From the NCBI GenBank assembly GCA_030549175.1, contig JAUKUA010000001.1, positions 4,030,001 through 4,094,000 of the forward strand: a DNA stretch of 64,000 nt, given 5' to 3'. Below the pieces are notes generated by a model. The model saw only the letters and a program-made list of their open reading frames with translations. It was not told where the DNA came from and made no database searches. This DNA is from Lasiosphaeris hirsuta. Lineage: Eukaryota; Ascomycota; Sordariomycetes; Sordariales; Lasiosphaeriaceae. The position numbers and the translations under genes were made by a program. Of this stretch, positions 32,739-44,639 are shown piece by piece (position 1 is the first letter of the stretch; every line of letters starts with the position of its first letter).

Positions 32739-35065
32739 ATGCCCAGCCTCGTCAAGCGGCGCTCGACGCGAGTGCTCCCTGGCGTGACCAGAGAAGACTC
32801 GGACGACGAACTCGGCACAGAAGACCTGCCTTGGGAATGGGTTTACGACCGCAAAAATACAGAAGCCGAAGCCGAAAGCGAAGCCGACGATGGACCCGTA
32901 GCGGAGAGCGGGCCCGGCTCGAGGAAACGCAAGAGGACGGTGCTGGTGCAGCTCCCCCCAAGATCATTGGCGCCCGCATGGGCAACTTCGAGTGCAAGCT
33001 AGGCGACACGGTGCTGCTGAAGGCCGAGGGGTCAAATGAGGCATGGGTCGGTATAATAAATGAATTCCTCGACGACGAGGACGGTGAGATGTCTGCCAAC
33101 TTCATGTGGTTTTCGACCGAGAAGGAGATCCTGAACAAAGACAAGAAGCGGAAGGACTTCATCGAGAGCGAGCTCTACATAACCCCCTCGTTCGACGTTA
33201 ATGCCCTAGCCACCGTCAACGGAAAGGCCCAAGTCATGTCCCACGCCGAGTTCCTAAAGAAATACCCAAGCGGCAAGGTCCCTCGTAAGGCGAAGGAGTT
33301 TGGCAAGGTATTTATCTGTCGGCGTGGATGTAATACAAGAACATGCACCTACACGGACGAGTTTGTATGGGAGGACGTTTACCGCGGAATCGACGACATC
33401 GACTCGCTCGCGAACCTAATCAAAAGCTCAACCAAGGCAACGAGAATCAAGCGGAGAGTACTGAAGGACGAATCCCCTGAGCGAGACTATGCATTAGGCG
33501 AGGAGAGAGAGGCGGAGGATGTCCTCGGAGAGATGCGTACGCCCTCGAAGAGAGCCAAGTTCAAGGACGCGGTTACCCCCAGCGGCAGGCGCAAGGTTGC
33601 TGGCAGCAAACCGGCGACGCCGTCGTCGCATCGCAAGATGATGATCAAGAAGCATCTCGAATTCACTCCACTAGCGACCCGCGTCCTCTCCCCATCCCAC
33701 TTCCAGGCTTCCCCCTATCAGCTCGCCCGGACGCAGCTGCATGTCGCTTCTGTGCCGACCAGCCTACCCTGCCGTGAGGCCGAGTTCAGCCTTGTATATT
33801 CGCATCTGGAGGCAGCTATCACCGATGGCACCGGTACATGTATTTACATCTCGGGCACACCCGGCACCGGCAAGACGGCGACGGTGCGCGAGGTGGTGTC
33901 GCATCTAGATGCAGCTGTCCGCGCTGACGAGCTTGATGACTTCATCTTTGTCGAAATCAACGGCATGAAGATCACGGATCCGCACCAGTCGTACACACTC
34001 TTGTGGGAGGCGCTCAAGGGGCAGCGTGTTAGTCCGGCGCAGGCGCTGGACCTGCTTGAGCGCGAGTTCAGCCACCCATCGCCGAGACGTGTACCCTGCG
34101 TCGTGCTTATGGACGAGCTCGACCAGCTGGTGACGAAGAACCAGGGCGTCATGTACAACTTCTTCAACTGGCCCGGCCTGCGCCATAGCCGCCTCATCGT
34201 CCTCGCCGTTGCAAACACCATGGACCTGCCGGAGCGCACTCTCAGCAACAAGATCAGCAGCCGCCTCGGCCTGACCCGAATCACCTTCCCCGGCTACAAC
34301 CACGATCAGCTCATGCGCATCGTGCAGAGCCGTCTCGAGGGCGTCCCCGGCAGCATTGTCGACGCCGATGCGGTACAGTTTGCCGCGCGCAAAGTAGCCG
34401 CCGTGAGCGGTGACGCCCGGCGCGCCCTTGACATTTGCCGCCGCGCCGTTGAGCTGGCTGAGGCGGACGCCAAGACCATCACCGAAGCCGTACCGCAGAC
34501 CCCGAGCAAGCGCGCCTCCAGGAAGGCGTCCGCCGACTCGGAATCCAAGACGCCCAAGAAGAAGGGGCCGTCGGGCCGTGTCACTATCGAGACAGTTCGC
34601 CGCGCCATCAACGAGGCGACAAGCAACCCTTTGCAACTATACCTGCGGTCCTTGCCTTTTGCGTCGCGTCTCCTGCTGACCTCACTAATCGTGCGCATGC
34701 AGCGGACGGGACTGGCTGAAAGCACGTTTGGCGACGTTCTCGAGGAGATGCAGCGCACACTCAAGATGGCGGCGAGCGAGAGCCGGCCGCTGAAGCTGCT
34801 TCTTGATCACAAGACCGGGGCGGCTGCACGCGCAGGGTCGGGAAAGGACTGGGTGGTGAGGCCAAAGAGCGATTCACACTCCCGCATGATGCGGCCCTCC
34901 GGGTTGAGCATAGCTGCTGTTGACCTGACGGGGGCGGGGATCATCAATCTGGAAGGTTTGAAGCCTGAGCGGCCTAGCAAGATGCGGTTAGCTGTGGGCG
35001 ATGAGGAGGTCCGGTTAGCATTTCGTGACGATCCGGAAATCAAGGCGCTGGGTGTAAGCTTGTAG
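32739..35065 (+). CDS. ORC1: Origin recognition complex subunit 1 (one-base frame break)
   Basis: Largest ORC subunit and its main ATPase, which marks replication origins and loads MCM with Cdc6. The N-terminus from the ATG at 32739 (MPSLVKRRSTRV, then DSDDELGTEDLPWEWVY, typical of fungal Orc1) runs in one frame to about 32950. Everything after it (KIIGARMGNFECKLGDTVLL...) is in another frame to 35065. One missing base in the C6 run 32954-32959 explains it, and one extra C gives 775 aa. Domains: BAH about 80-225; AAA+ with Walker A GTPGTGKT near 373 and Walker B VLMDELD near 457; arginine-finger and sensor region around RLGLTRITFPGY; winged helix from about 600. I think the gene is intact in the organism and the base is lost in assembly, but this is not proven. 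Confidence 0.9.
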
Positions 35066-35237
35066 AGCGCAACGAGAGATACCCTAAGATAGGTGAGAGG
35101 GATAGCATGGGCATTGGGGGGTTGGCTAGTTTTTCATTTTGTCCCGCCTGTTCATCCCCCATCATCACAATCTGATCAATATGTATATATGTACAAATGC
35201 GCGTACAGCTAGACCTCGATTTTGCGAACGCCATCGT

Positions 35238-36795
35238 CTAAAATTTCCGCCTCGATAGTGTTGGCCTCCACTCGATTGGATGCGTTTGTAACGTGGCGGT
35301 TTCGTCTTCCTTCCATATTTTGACTAAACAGTGACAGTTAGTATACACGTCAGACATAACAAGGGGTAGAGAAAAGAAACTTACTTGTCTTGTCAGCCTC
35401 ACCACATATCAATCGCGATCCCGAGTAATCAAAAATGGACTTCATAATGCCCGACTCGGCATCCAGCGAGCCAGGTTGCGCCGTTGTATCCAGCGCCTGG
35501 AAGCGATACCCGGACTTCCAGTCCCAGAAGCTCATGGACCCGTTGTCGCCGCCTGAGAACATTACGTTCTGGTCGTTGACCGACAACGTATTGATGATGG
35601 CGTTGTGCCCCTCAAAGTTTTGCATGAAGGCACCCTCGGGGCACTTCCACTGCTTGATGCTCCCCGTGCTCCCTGTGGCAAAGGTAAATTCGCTCGGGTG
35701 CGTCGTCAGGGCACGCACGCCCTTTTTGTGGTGCGTTAGCACGCCCATTGTCTTGCCAGCCGCCAGATCCCACATGCGGACTGTCGAGTCGAGACTGCCC
35801 GTAATGACCTGAGGGTCGCCCTCCTGGCAGATCAGGTCGGAAACCGTGCCCGTGTGCCCTGAGAGGACATGGACGTTGCTGCGGGTGCGCATATCCCAAA
35901 CACGCGCAACACCATCGCGACCACCCGTGACAAGAACATCGAGCGTGGGGTGGAGAGCTAAGGTGTAGACACCGCTGAGGTGACCGTGGTAGTGGCGAAT
36001 CACCTTGTTGGTCTCGAGATCCCAGCACTTGACCATTTTATCCTCACCACACGAGAACATGTAGGGGTGCCGTGGCGAGATGGCCAGCCCACGCACCGTC
36101 GAGATGTGGCCCGTTAATGTCAACTTCAGCGAGCCGGTCGCCATATCCCAAATCTTGATGGTGCGGTCGCCTGCACCCGAAGCGAACCACTGGTTGTCGG
36201 GCTCGACAGCGAGGGCGCGCACCCAGCCTAAATGGCCCGAGATGACGCGCATCAACTTCCATGGCGGATGCCAGTCAGGACGCGGCTGTGCTAGTATATC
36301 TGATCGCTTGCTGAGGCTCTGCTGTTGTTCGTTCCGTTGAGGGTTTGGTGTGCTCGTGGAAGAGGAGGCGGCAGCTGGTTTGCGCGACAAGACCAGAGCG
36401 GACGAGTGTGCACCACCGGGGCCTGCACTTCTGCTGGCTGGTATTCCCTCGATGAGCTTCCGCGCGTGCTCTTCTGACTTTGTGGGCGCCTCCTCAGCCG
36501 CCGCCTTTGGCTTCTTCCTTCGAGCCCCTGCGGCCGGGAGCTTTGATGCGATGGCTTCGGGGAGTGTTTGCGCGTCACTGTACTCGGCATGCAAGCGGAG
36601 GGAGAGGGCAGTTTTGGTGATGCCGGGGTCAGCCGAGTCCAGGGCAGGGTCGAGCTTTATGCGCTTCCTGCCGACCGAGTTTGCCAATGTGCTAAAGTAG
36701 ATGGACTTGGCCTTTTTGGCGTTTTCGAGGACCAGCGCCTCGAGAGGGGTGAGGTCGGGGCCATTGCTGGCGCCTGTGGCAACTTCGGTTGCCAT
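35238..36795 (-). CDS. PRP46: Pre-mRNA-splicing WD40 protein Prp46 (PLRG1 family)
   Basis: Core member of the Prp19/NineTeen complex that activates the spliceosome. Exons (minus) 36795-35385 and 35323-35238 give 498 aa. The N-terminal 180 residues hold the family start ([16 protein letters not shown]) and a Ala/Ser/Lys-rich linker. [24 protein letters not shown] residues ([20 protein letters not shown]) open seven WD repeats ([44 protein letters not shown]...). The last repeat, ADKTIKIWKED, is completed by the 86-nt second exon, which ends SRRKF. The intron is 61 nt (GTAAGT...TTTAG). I use the ATG at 36795 because the upstream frame has no other ATG. It is convergent with Orc1. Confidence 0.93.
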
Positions 36796-37204
36796 AGAAA
36801 GCAACTTCGACTTGGATCCCAGACGCTGTCGTCGCTGGCTACTGGGGTTTCTGGTTTGATTTCGTGCGTGGAATGCTGGGGGCGGATATGTGGTGTCGGG
36901 CTCTCAGTCGCGCCGTTGATGGAGCAAAGCATCGCTATCGCTATGCAATCAAGATGCGTCTCTCCAAAATTTCTGGCGTCTGTGGCTGGAGCTCAAGCCA
37001 CCTCCACGTCTCCACAATGCCACAGTGCGAGGTAGGAAGAGGGTCAATCAATCAATCAGCTCCAACTCGCGATTACGGGAGGCGTCACTTACAGCAGCAG
37101 CCTTTGAACGCTCAGGCAGCATCAAGAAAGACGCAACCCGAAATGCAGTTTCCTTTGCCTTAGCATCTCGCTTCATTCCAACCTCTCACGTTCAACTCGA
37201 AATA
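36796..37204. promoter_or_regulatory. Divergent promoter, Prp46 / Nas6
   Basis: 409 bp between divergent start codons with no other gene. No single strong motif stands out. Confidence 0.4.
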
Positions 37205-38320
37205 TGGCTGACGAGTCTAAATACGCGATACATGCCGCAGCCCGGGATGGCAGGGGTAAGAGAATATCCCATTCTGGTGCCCATTCACAATTGTTCGAGT
37301 TGGCTAATAAGCATATCAAGTTCCCATCGTTGAGTCTCTATTGAATGTACAGCAAAATCTCATCGAGTCCTAGTTTTTCGGTGTGTTCTAATCGCCGACA
37401 ATATGTTGTTAGGCGGACCCGAAGCTCGCCAAGCTCAAGGACGAGGACGGTCGCTTCCCCATTCACTGGGCCGCATCTGCAAACAACTTTGAGATCGCCT
37501 CTCTTTTGGTACAGCAAAGGGACTTTGATCCCGATGCTCAAGTAAGTTTTGATCAGTTTAACAATACATCGAGTCTTGACGCTCAATATTTCCCAGGATG
37601 ACATTGGCTGGACCCCCCTCATGATCGCCGTGAGCGTCAAGGACAGCGACAAGGTTGTCGACCTGCTCCTCTCTAAGGGGGCGGATGTAAACCAGAAAAG
37701 TACAATACTCCTGAACCCATTCCTAGAGAAACTAAGCTAACGCCATCTCACAGATAACAACGGCCAAGTATCTTCCCCCACAGCCCTCCCCTCGGACGCA
37801 GATCCTAACACCCTTCCAGACAGCCCTCCACTTCGTCGCCTCTAAAACCAACCTCGACCTCGCCCGCAAGCTCCTCGAGCAGAAGCCGCCAGCCTCGACC
37901 CGCGTGCGAGACAAGCGCGGCCAGTACCCCCTCCACAGAGCGGCCGCCGTAGGCTCTGTCCCCATGGTCAACCTCCTGATTAAGAACCGGAGTCCCCTCA
38001 ACGCAACTGACAGCTCGGGGTATACGGCGCTACACCATGCGGTAGCCGAAGGGCATGGTAAGCTCGCTCATTTTGATATTGGCACCTCACATGGGTAGCA
38101 TAGCTGACAGATACCAGGCGACACGGCCGTCGCGCTGCTCAAGGCTGGCGCGGAGACGGACAAGAAAGATATAGATGGATGCCTGGCGCTAGATTTGGCG
38201 CCAGATAGAGACGTGCGTCTTATCTTCACGACCATGTCTCATTGTGTCTTCTGTGCTAATAAGTTCTAGGTTCGGAAATACATCGAGCGGGAAATGGAAA
38301 GGGAGGGGATCGAGCTTTGA
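37205..38320 (+). CDS. NAS6: 26S proteasome assembly chaperone Nas6 (gankyrin family)
   Basis: Ankyrin protein that binds the Rpt3 ATPase during assembly of the 19S regulatory particle. Eight exons (37205-37256, 37321-37346, 37413-37541, 37597-37699, 37754-37767, 37820-38057, 38118-38212, 38270-38320) give 235 aa, close to yeast Nas6 and human PSMD10. The repeats are clear: DEDGRFPIHWAASANN, DDIGWTPLMIAVSVKD, NNGQTALHFVASK, DKRGQYPLHRAAAVG, DSSGYTALHHAVAEGH and DIDGCLALDLA. Exon 2 is 26 nt and exon 5 only 14 nt. The latter encodes the NNGQ turn that starts an ankyrin repeat, and skipping it would break the frame. It is divergent from Prp46. Confidence 0.92.
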
Positions 38321-38460
38321 CGTCGGCGGTTTCGCAAAACCTGCCGAATAGCAAGCCAGAGTAGCCAGCATTCAAGATACTTGAGCACAATCTCACCGGG
38401 CGTGCCTCAATTGGTGTGGAACAGCAAACATGTCTTGGTCTATGTCCTCTTCTTCTACGC

Positions 38461-41262
38461 TCATTTGATTGTCCTCTCCACCAGCTCCCTATACATAGCC
38501 TTAACATCCTGCACATCCGCCTTCAACTCTTCTACCATTTCACTCTTCTCCCCCAGCATCTCCAGCGTAGTCTCATACCTCGCGTTAACCTCGGCCACCT
38601 CAGCCTCGAGTGCCGCCACCCGTTGCACTGACGCCTTGCCGCTCTCTGCCTCACGCATGAGAGCCACAATCTCGGCCCGTGCTTCGTCGCGCTGCCGCGA
38701 TATCCGCGCCAGCTCCTCACGGGCCGCCACCTTCTCACTCTCCAGTCGCCGGATCGCCGCACTCATGCGCTCTACCAACTGCACCGACGGCCCTGCTCCG
38801 ACTGTCGACACCGACACCATGTCCTGCATCACCTGCTGCGGTGAAGACGACGTGTCCATGCTGTCAAAAGTGTCCTCCCGCCGCAGCTCCCCTTGTACCG
38901 GCTCCCTATCGAGGGGGTGTGTTGAGGATGGGGTCGGTAATACCTCACTCGTTGGGCTGAACACAGACATGGACGGGCTAAAGATACCCCCAGTGTGCAC
39001 AGACGGCCTAGTCAGTGGTTGGGCTGACGGTCGGCGAGCCCAGCGGCTATTATTACTGTGACTCTCTCCGGCACCCACATCGCTATTGCTTGACGGCACA
39101 GAAACCTTGCGCTTACCTGTCAGGTTCTGGATACCGAGGAAGTCGGTGCTAAATGTCCTGTGCGGCAACGATAGCTGAGGCGATTCGGGCCTGCTATCAC
39201 TCTTGAGGAATGGTGTGCCAGGCAAGTCTTCGAGCCAGGAGCGTCGCTCTACGGGCTGGCGTGTTTGCTTCTCTTCTTTCTCTGCCTCCCACGCTTGCTT
39301 CTGTTTCTCGAAGTCAGCCCTCGATTTAACCAGGGCCGCCTCAGCCTCTTCGGCGCGTTTCTTGAGTGAGTTGAGCTGCGATTGGTAGGACCTGACATCT
39401 TCCTGGATGCCGGGGAGCTTGGTTTTGGTTTCCTCCAACTCCTCTTCGTTGCGCTTAGCGCGGACGGCCTACATCAGACTCGGTAAGTATCTCCTTGTAG
39501 AACGTGATAGACATAAGGGGGGTTCTTACCGCCTCGCGAGCTTTCCTCCTCATATCTGACTCTCGTTGCAAAGCCTCATCACGCTCTGTCTCCATACTTG
39601 CTATTCTTGCTAAGAGGGTCGCCTCGATTCCCTGCCAGTTTTCACTCGCAATCGAGTACTGGGTCTGGAGTGTCTCGACTTGTCGTAGAAGTTTCGCCTG
39701 CGAGTCGCCAATTGCCCCCGACGATGCTTCTTCGGCACGAATGCGCGTGGCCTCAAGCTTGCTTTCCATGACCTGGACCTCGGCCTTGAGCTCTAGCTCC
39801 AGCGCCCGCGATCGCTCGTTAGCTCTTTCAGCCTTCTCCTTCAGGTCATTTGCCTGTATCCTCGCTCGGTCTGCGACCAGATTCTTCTCAACTTCGAGGC
39901 CTGCGACCGTTTCTTCGAGCTCCAAAATACGCCGCCGGTCTTGACCACGCGCCTGGTCATTAACCTTTACGGCCATGGCGTCAGCTTGCTCAGTTGCCTT
40001 TTGTAGCTGAGCTCCCAGCTCCGCGATGATACTGTCCTTGGACCTAGTCTCAGGCCGCAGTGTACTAAGCTCTCTCTGTGCCTGCTCCAAACGACGTTGC
40101 AAGTCGTCCTGGGCTTTCTCAAGCTCATCAGCTCGTCGAGCGCGCCGCCGCAAGTTCTCCATCTCTTTCTCGGATTTCTCCTTTGCCGACTTAATATTAT
40201 TCAAATCCTTTTCATCCTCCGAAATCTTCAACCTTAGCTTCTTTAGGATGGCGCGGTGCTTCTGTTCGGTGCTTGCCAAGTTTTTGCCCTCCTCCATGAG
40301 TTGGGCTATTTGTTGGTCCTTTTCTGCCAATTTCCTCTCAGGGCTGCCCGTCGGCGCAGCGAGGGCCGCTTTCCTTGCTGCTTCGCTTGCCTCTCTAGCT
40401 AGATACTGCAGTTTAGCTTCGAGTGCATCAATGCGTTCTACGTATCCGTGAATCTCTTCCTGGTGTTGAAGCAGCGCGTCCTCTTGTGGTTTCTCAATGT
40501 TTTTTGCGCGCCCTTCATCGACAATATTGCTTGAAGTGAGGGTTTCAGGTTTAGGGGTGTCATCTGGCCTTACTTCCACGGATTGTTCACTTTGTGGGGG
40601 AGCTGACGTGATTAGAGAGTCCGATACAGTCAATGGTAAGTATTCTGATAATCCCACGCCGTTCACTTTATCGGGCGGTTCTTGGATTTGGCTCTCCCCG
40701 CTGGGCGGGTCCGGTTTTGCGCCAGTCTCCTCTACGGCAACACCTTGTGACTTTCTCGCAACCTCTTGTGAGCTCCGCGGCGAAGGGGCATCCTTTGGAA
40801 GCTCCTTGGGGGCTGGGCTTGAGCGCTCTAAGCTCTCTATTGAAGCTCGGCTCGGCGCATCGAGGCTCTGTCGCGGGCTCCCCTGTGTCGACATTGAAGA
40901 TCGAGCGGGCGCGGCATCGGGTTTTTGGCCAGCGGCTTTGGCTGCAATGGCCCTTGCAAGCCTCTCCTGCAGGCGATCATTGGGTGTACGGGCTGTCGAT
41001 GCGGATCTTGAAGGACCTACGGCAACAGGAGCAATCAGCATGCTTGCGCAAACGGGCAAAGAGAATATGGAAACATACCAGGACTCGATTTGACCGGCGA
41101 TGTAGACGATGCAGCAGAGTTTGGCTTGGGCTGCTGTGCTTGCCCTGCGGCTTCGTTTTCAGCGTCGGCGAGGATGTTGTCGAGACGTGCTTCGACGCCT
41201 GCCACGGCCTGCGATAGAAACGAGCCCCATCTCGACGATGGCTGCCGTGCCGGCGCCGCCAT
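38461..41262 (-). CDS. SGM1: TMF/Sgm1-type golgin coiled-coil protein
   Basis: Peripheral Golgi coiled-coil tether related to yeast Sgm1 and human TMF1, which bind Rab6/Ypt6. Exons (minus) 41262-41079, 41016-39530 and 39468-38461 give 892 aa. The N-terminus MAAPARQPSSRWGSFLSQAV is typical of the family. A disordered Ser/Pro region (about 60-200) precedes a long coiled coil (about 210-560). A second disordered Ser/Pro stretch follows. The C-terminal TMF domain (about 770-892) reads QRDEARAEIVALMREAE, RYETTLEMLGEKSEMVEEL and ends YRELVERTIK, which is where the GTPase binds in relatives. Introns of 62 and 61 nt are canonical. Its 3' end lies 140 bp from the Nas6 stop. Confidence 0.88.
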
Positions 41263-42707
41263 GACTTGATGGCGAAGCTCAATCTGTAGAGTGATAGTAG
41301 CGAGGTGTGGCCATTAAAGTAGGGGCGTTATGTTGTGCGAATGCCAAGGGCGTCGGTCGTGACATCTGTCCATCGAGCGACGGCGCGGGCGGCGCGATTC
41401 GCAGGGATGGATGGACTCCAATATTTTGTTGCCCTGTTGTGTCTCCCTCTCGTGCAGGTGGAACTGGTGTGCTCTGGTTCTAGCTCTGGGCGCAATCGTC
41501 GGCGTGTGATCGAGCTGATAAAAAACACAGGTTGGGATCACGCTGGGTTGGGCTCGTATGGGTTGGCTTTGATCGTAGAGGGGTTCGTCGTCCTGAGGTG
41601 AGCATTAAGGGTACGCTCTTGCGGCCAGCAAGTCGGTGGCTCGTATTGGGTGAAGGTGTCAGGCAACCGTCGTCAGCTCTTGGAGCCCCCTGTTTGCCAG
41701 GCATTAAACGGCCAAAGCTCTGACCTACCTTTGTCCACGCCGTAGGTTAGGCACAGACCACCCGACACGGCCTGTAGTTCCCCAGCCATATCAGTGCCCA
41801 GATCTGCTTCCAGGACCACACCCAACCCAACCTGGTCTAGTAAGGTAGGTGGGAGGCGGGCACCCTGGAAACCGAGCAAACGCAACTGACCTACCTAGTA
41901 ACGGAAATCTCTTGGGTCAGGTACTTAGGTAGGGGATCTGATCAATCTCTTTGCCAAGTCTTCTCGATAGTTTCCTATCTTCTCATTTGCACTTATATCT
42001 CAACAACCTACTTGCCTCCCAGTCTTCAGCTTTCCTCGCAGGTACTCAGGCCCCAGACACCCTGCCGCACCCCTTCAACAGGGCCGTAGTGGGCGTCTGG
42101 AGTGCGTCCGACGCTATGGGAAAACATACTGGCCACTAGATTCCCGGGGATCTGAGACCTGGAGCTGTTGTTTTCGGGTCCACCAGCCTGCTGCCGACCA
42201 TGCGCTTGCTCTTGTAACCTGGGCTATGGCGGGGAGGAAGGTGAAATTCCGGGCAGCTGCCTTATTAAGCTTCTAGCTCCCGTCACTCCTAACGGTTGGC
42301 GATTGGCAGTACTCCGTACCCTGAGGTTAGTAGAAGAATTTCGCTGGCACATGTTTTCTTGTTTTTGGTCCGACACATCCGAGTCGCGTCTCCATTCGCG
42401 CTGGTTGAGCTGTTTTTCTGACTGGAATATAAGGCATCCAGTGTCCTCTTCTCCCCTTTTCACTTCTTGATCTGTGCTATCTGCTTCAGCGAGTGAAATT
42501 GAGGTCGTGCCGTAATTCTTCGCTCGTCGCGCTACTTCCTGAACAGTCTGCCTCCACATCCGGCTCACCCGAACACTCTGTCTGACACCGCCCCGGTTCG
42601 CCTCGACACCGGCAGACAGCACCCGAAGGCCCCCTGCCGCCCCTTCTCTCTCAGATACAGAAACTATTTGCTGTTTTTATGAGGACGTGAGAGATACATC
42701 GCTTATT
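41263..42707. other. Divergent intergenic region, TMF / ceramidase
   Basis: No gene is seen. From 41721 to 41933 there is a cluster of ACCTACCT/TAGGTAGG motifs on both strands. C/T-rich sequence (42470-42660) leads into the ceramidase. Confidence 0.5.
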
Positions 42708-44027
42708 ATGGAATTGCTACCATCCCTTCAAATCCCATATAGGGAACACCGTAATGGATTCTGGGGCGAGGAAACTGCAACCATCAACTGGTGTGAGGAG
42801 GTGAATATGAAGGCCCCATCACTCTTACTTGCCACCTACACGATATTCATAGCTCACACGTCAACAATCAGGACTACAACATCACGTTTTACTGTGCGGA
42901 GGCCATCAACACGCTCACAAATCTGGTCTTTATGTACCTGGGTGTCAAGGGCATCCGGAATGTGTTAGCCTATGGACATTCGAGCGTTTTCATTTTGGCC
43001 TTCTTGGGCTACATGGTGGTAGGCCTCGGTTCGATGGCATTCCATACGTCGCTCAAATGTCAGTCTCCGCCTCGATATCGTCGCCTGGTGCTTGTGTCTG
43101 ACTTGTGTACAGATTCAATGCAGCTTGCCGATGAGCTACCCATGATTTATACAGTTTGTATCATGGCCTACGCTGCCTTTTCTTATAAGAAATCTCCCGT
43201 TGCAAGGGCGCTAATCGCAGCGGCCCTTGTTGGGCTGGCTTGCTTCATCACGGTAAGTCCTCGGCCGCGTCGTCCTGCCCGAAACTATCCCTATCATATA
43301 CTGGCCGCTGAACAACCCCTTTTTCTTCTAGGTGTACTATCTTTATGCCAAGGACCCCGTCTTCCACCAAGTAGCGTATGGAATCTTGACGTTATCAGCC
43401 ACAAGCCGCGGCTTCTTCGTCATGGAGCAGCGCCTAGCACCCTTCTTACAGAAACGAATGCCTTCCGAAGCTCCTCAACTCATGCGCGAGATCCGTACTT
43501 TGGCGGTGGCTGGTTTGTGACTCTTTGGTGATCCTGTATCGGCTGTCCGTGCACTGACACTCTCAACCACTACGTCAAGGTATCGTGATGTTCCTAAGCG
43601 GTTTCTTTCTCTGGAACTTGGATAATATATTCTGTCGTCACCTCATTCAGGCGAGAAACCAGATAAAGTTGCCATGGGCAGTGGTTCTCGAAGGCCACGG
43701 CTGGTGGCACATCTTGACGGGCTTAGGTGAGAATGTTATCACTTTAATGTTTGCTTGAGTAACTGATGCTAAGATCCTATTGTGCAACAGGTGGTACGCA
43801 GTTATCCCCGATAGTCTTGCACAATTTTACAGTCTATGCCGTTCATTCCGTGTGGCTAACCGATTTGACTTTGCACAGCATACCATATGATAATCTGGAG
43901 AGTATGGCTAAACCGATGTCTTGATGGCAGCGAGAATGAATACATGCTCGATTGGAAGCCGTTGAGGTCCGTCCCACAGGTTGTACCGAGACCCGGCAGT
44001 GCAGCGGACCCGAAGAAAACACAATAA
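42708..44027 (+). CDS. YDC1: Alkaline ceramidase (Ydc1/Ypc1 family)
   Basis: Endoplasmic-reticulum membrane enzyme that hydrolyses ceramides to sphingoid base and fatty acid. The exons are 42708-42800, 42872-43058, 43113-43252, 43332-43512, 43580-43726, 43791-43793 (GTG only) and 43879-44027, giving 299 aa. The family opening GFWGEETATINWCEEDYNIT is rebuilt across intron 1. The metal-site motifs are present: GLGSMAFHTSLKYSMQLADE (His, Ser, Asp) and GHGWWHILTG (two His). About seven hydrophobic helices are seen. The 3-nt exon supplies the second Gly of the conserved TGLGAY; without it the frame still holds as TGLAY. The tail is hydrophilic. The start is the first ATG before the conserved opening. 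Confidence 0.9.
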
Positions 44028-44639
44028 AACAAGCAGCTTGCCTGTGGCGATCTGGCACAACGTTGTACCATTTATGGGGCCGCAAATGAGTCACTGGAAG
44101 ACTATACACGCGATACGCGGATCATAAACCAGCTCCTCTGGGCCTTCTGACGGCGTAGCTGACCGCAAGTTTTGATGTTGAAGGAAATCAAGTGGAAACA
44201 TAGTCGAGCTGTGCGACGTTGACAGTGAGAAACAAGTAGTCGCACTTCGTTTGGTATGGCAGAAGAGGGAGGGCGGTGTTGGGCAACTTTGTGGTATTTT
44301 CATGCAATAATTGATCATGCAATGCCCCAAAAATTAGTATTGGAGCCCTGGGAAGCAGCCTGAGTCCTACCTCCCTATTGACAGGGCTCCACGTGTGGCT
44401 TGGCGGCTTTAGCACTGTGCTGCATATTCAGAACACGGGCCTACACCAAATTTCACCCACAAGAGAAGCTTCCAGCTCAGGCGCGATTCACACTCACGCA
44501 GCATCGGGCTTACTCTCTGATTAATTGCCAACGTAACCTTCTGTGGCAATACTCTCCGATTGATTCTACTCCCTGTCATTTCCAGATCATCCTATCAGTG
44601 AGAAAGAGGGCCGTCCCGATCCCGAAATAGGCCGCCAAA
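44028..44639. other. Spacer between ceramidase and prefoldin 1 genes
   Basis: Trailer of the ceramidase and leader of the next gene on the same strand. No further gene is seen. Confidence 0.45.
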
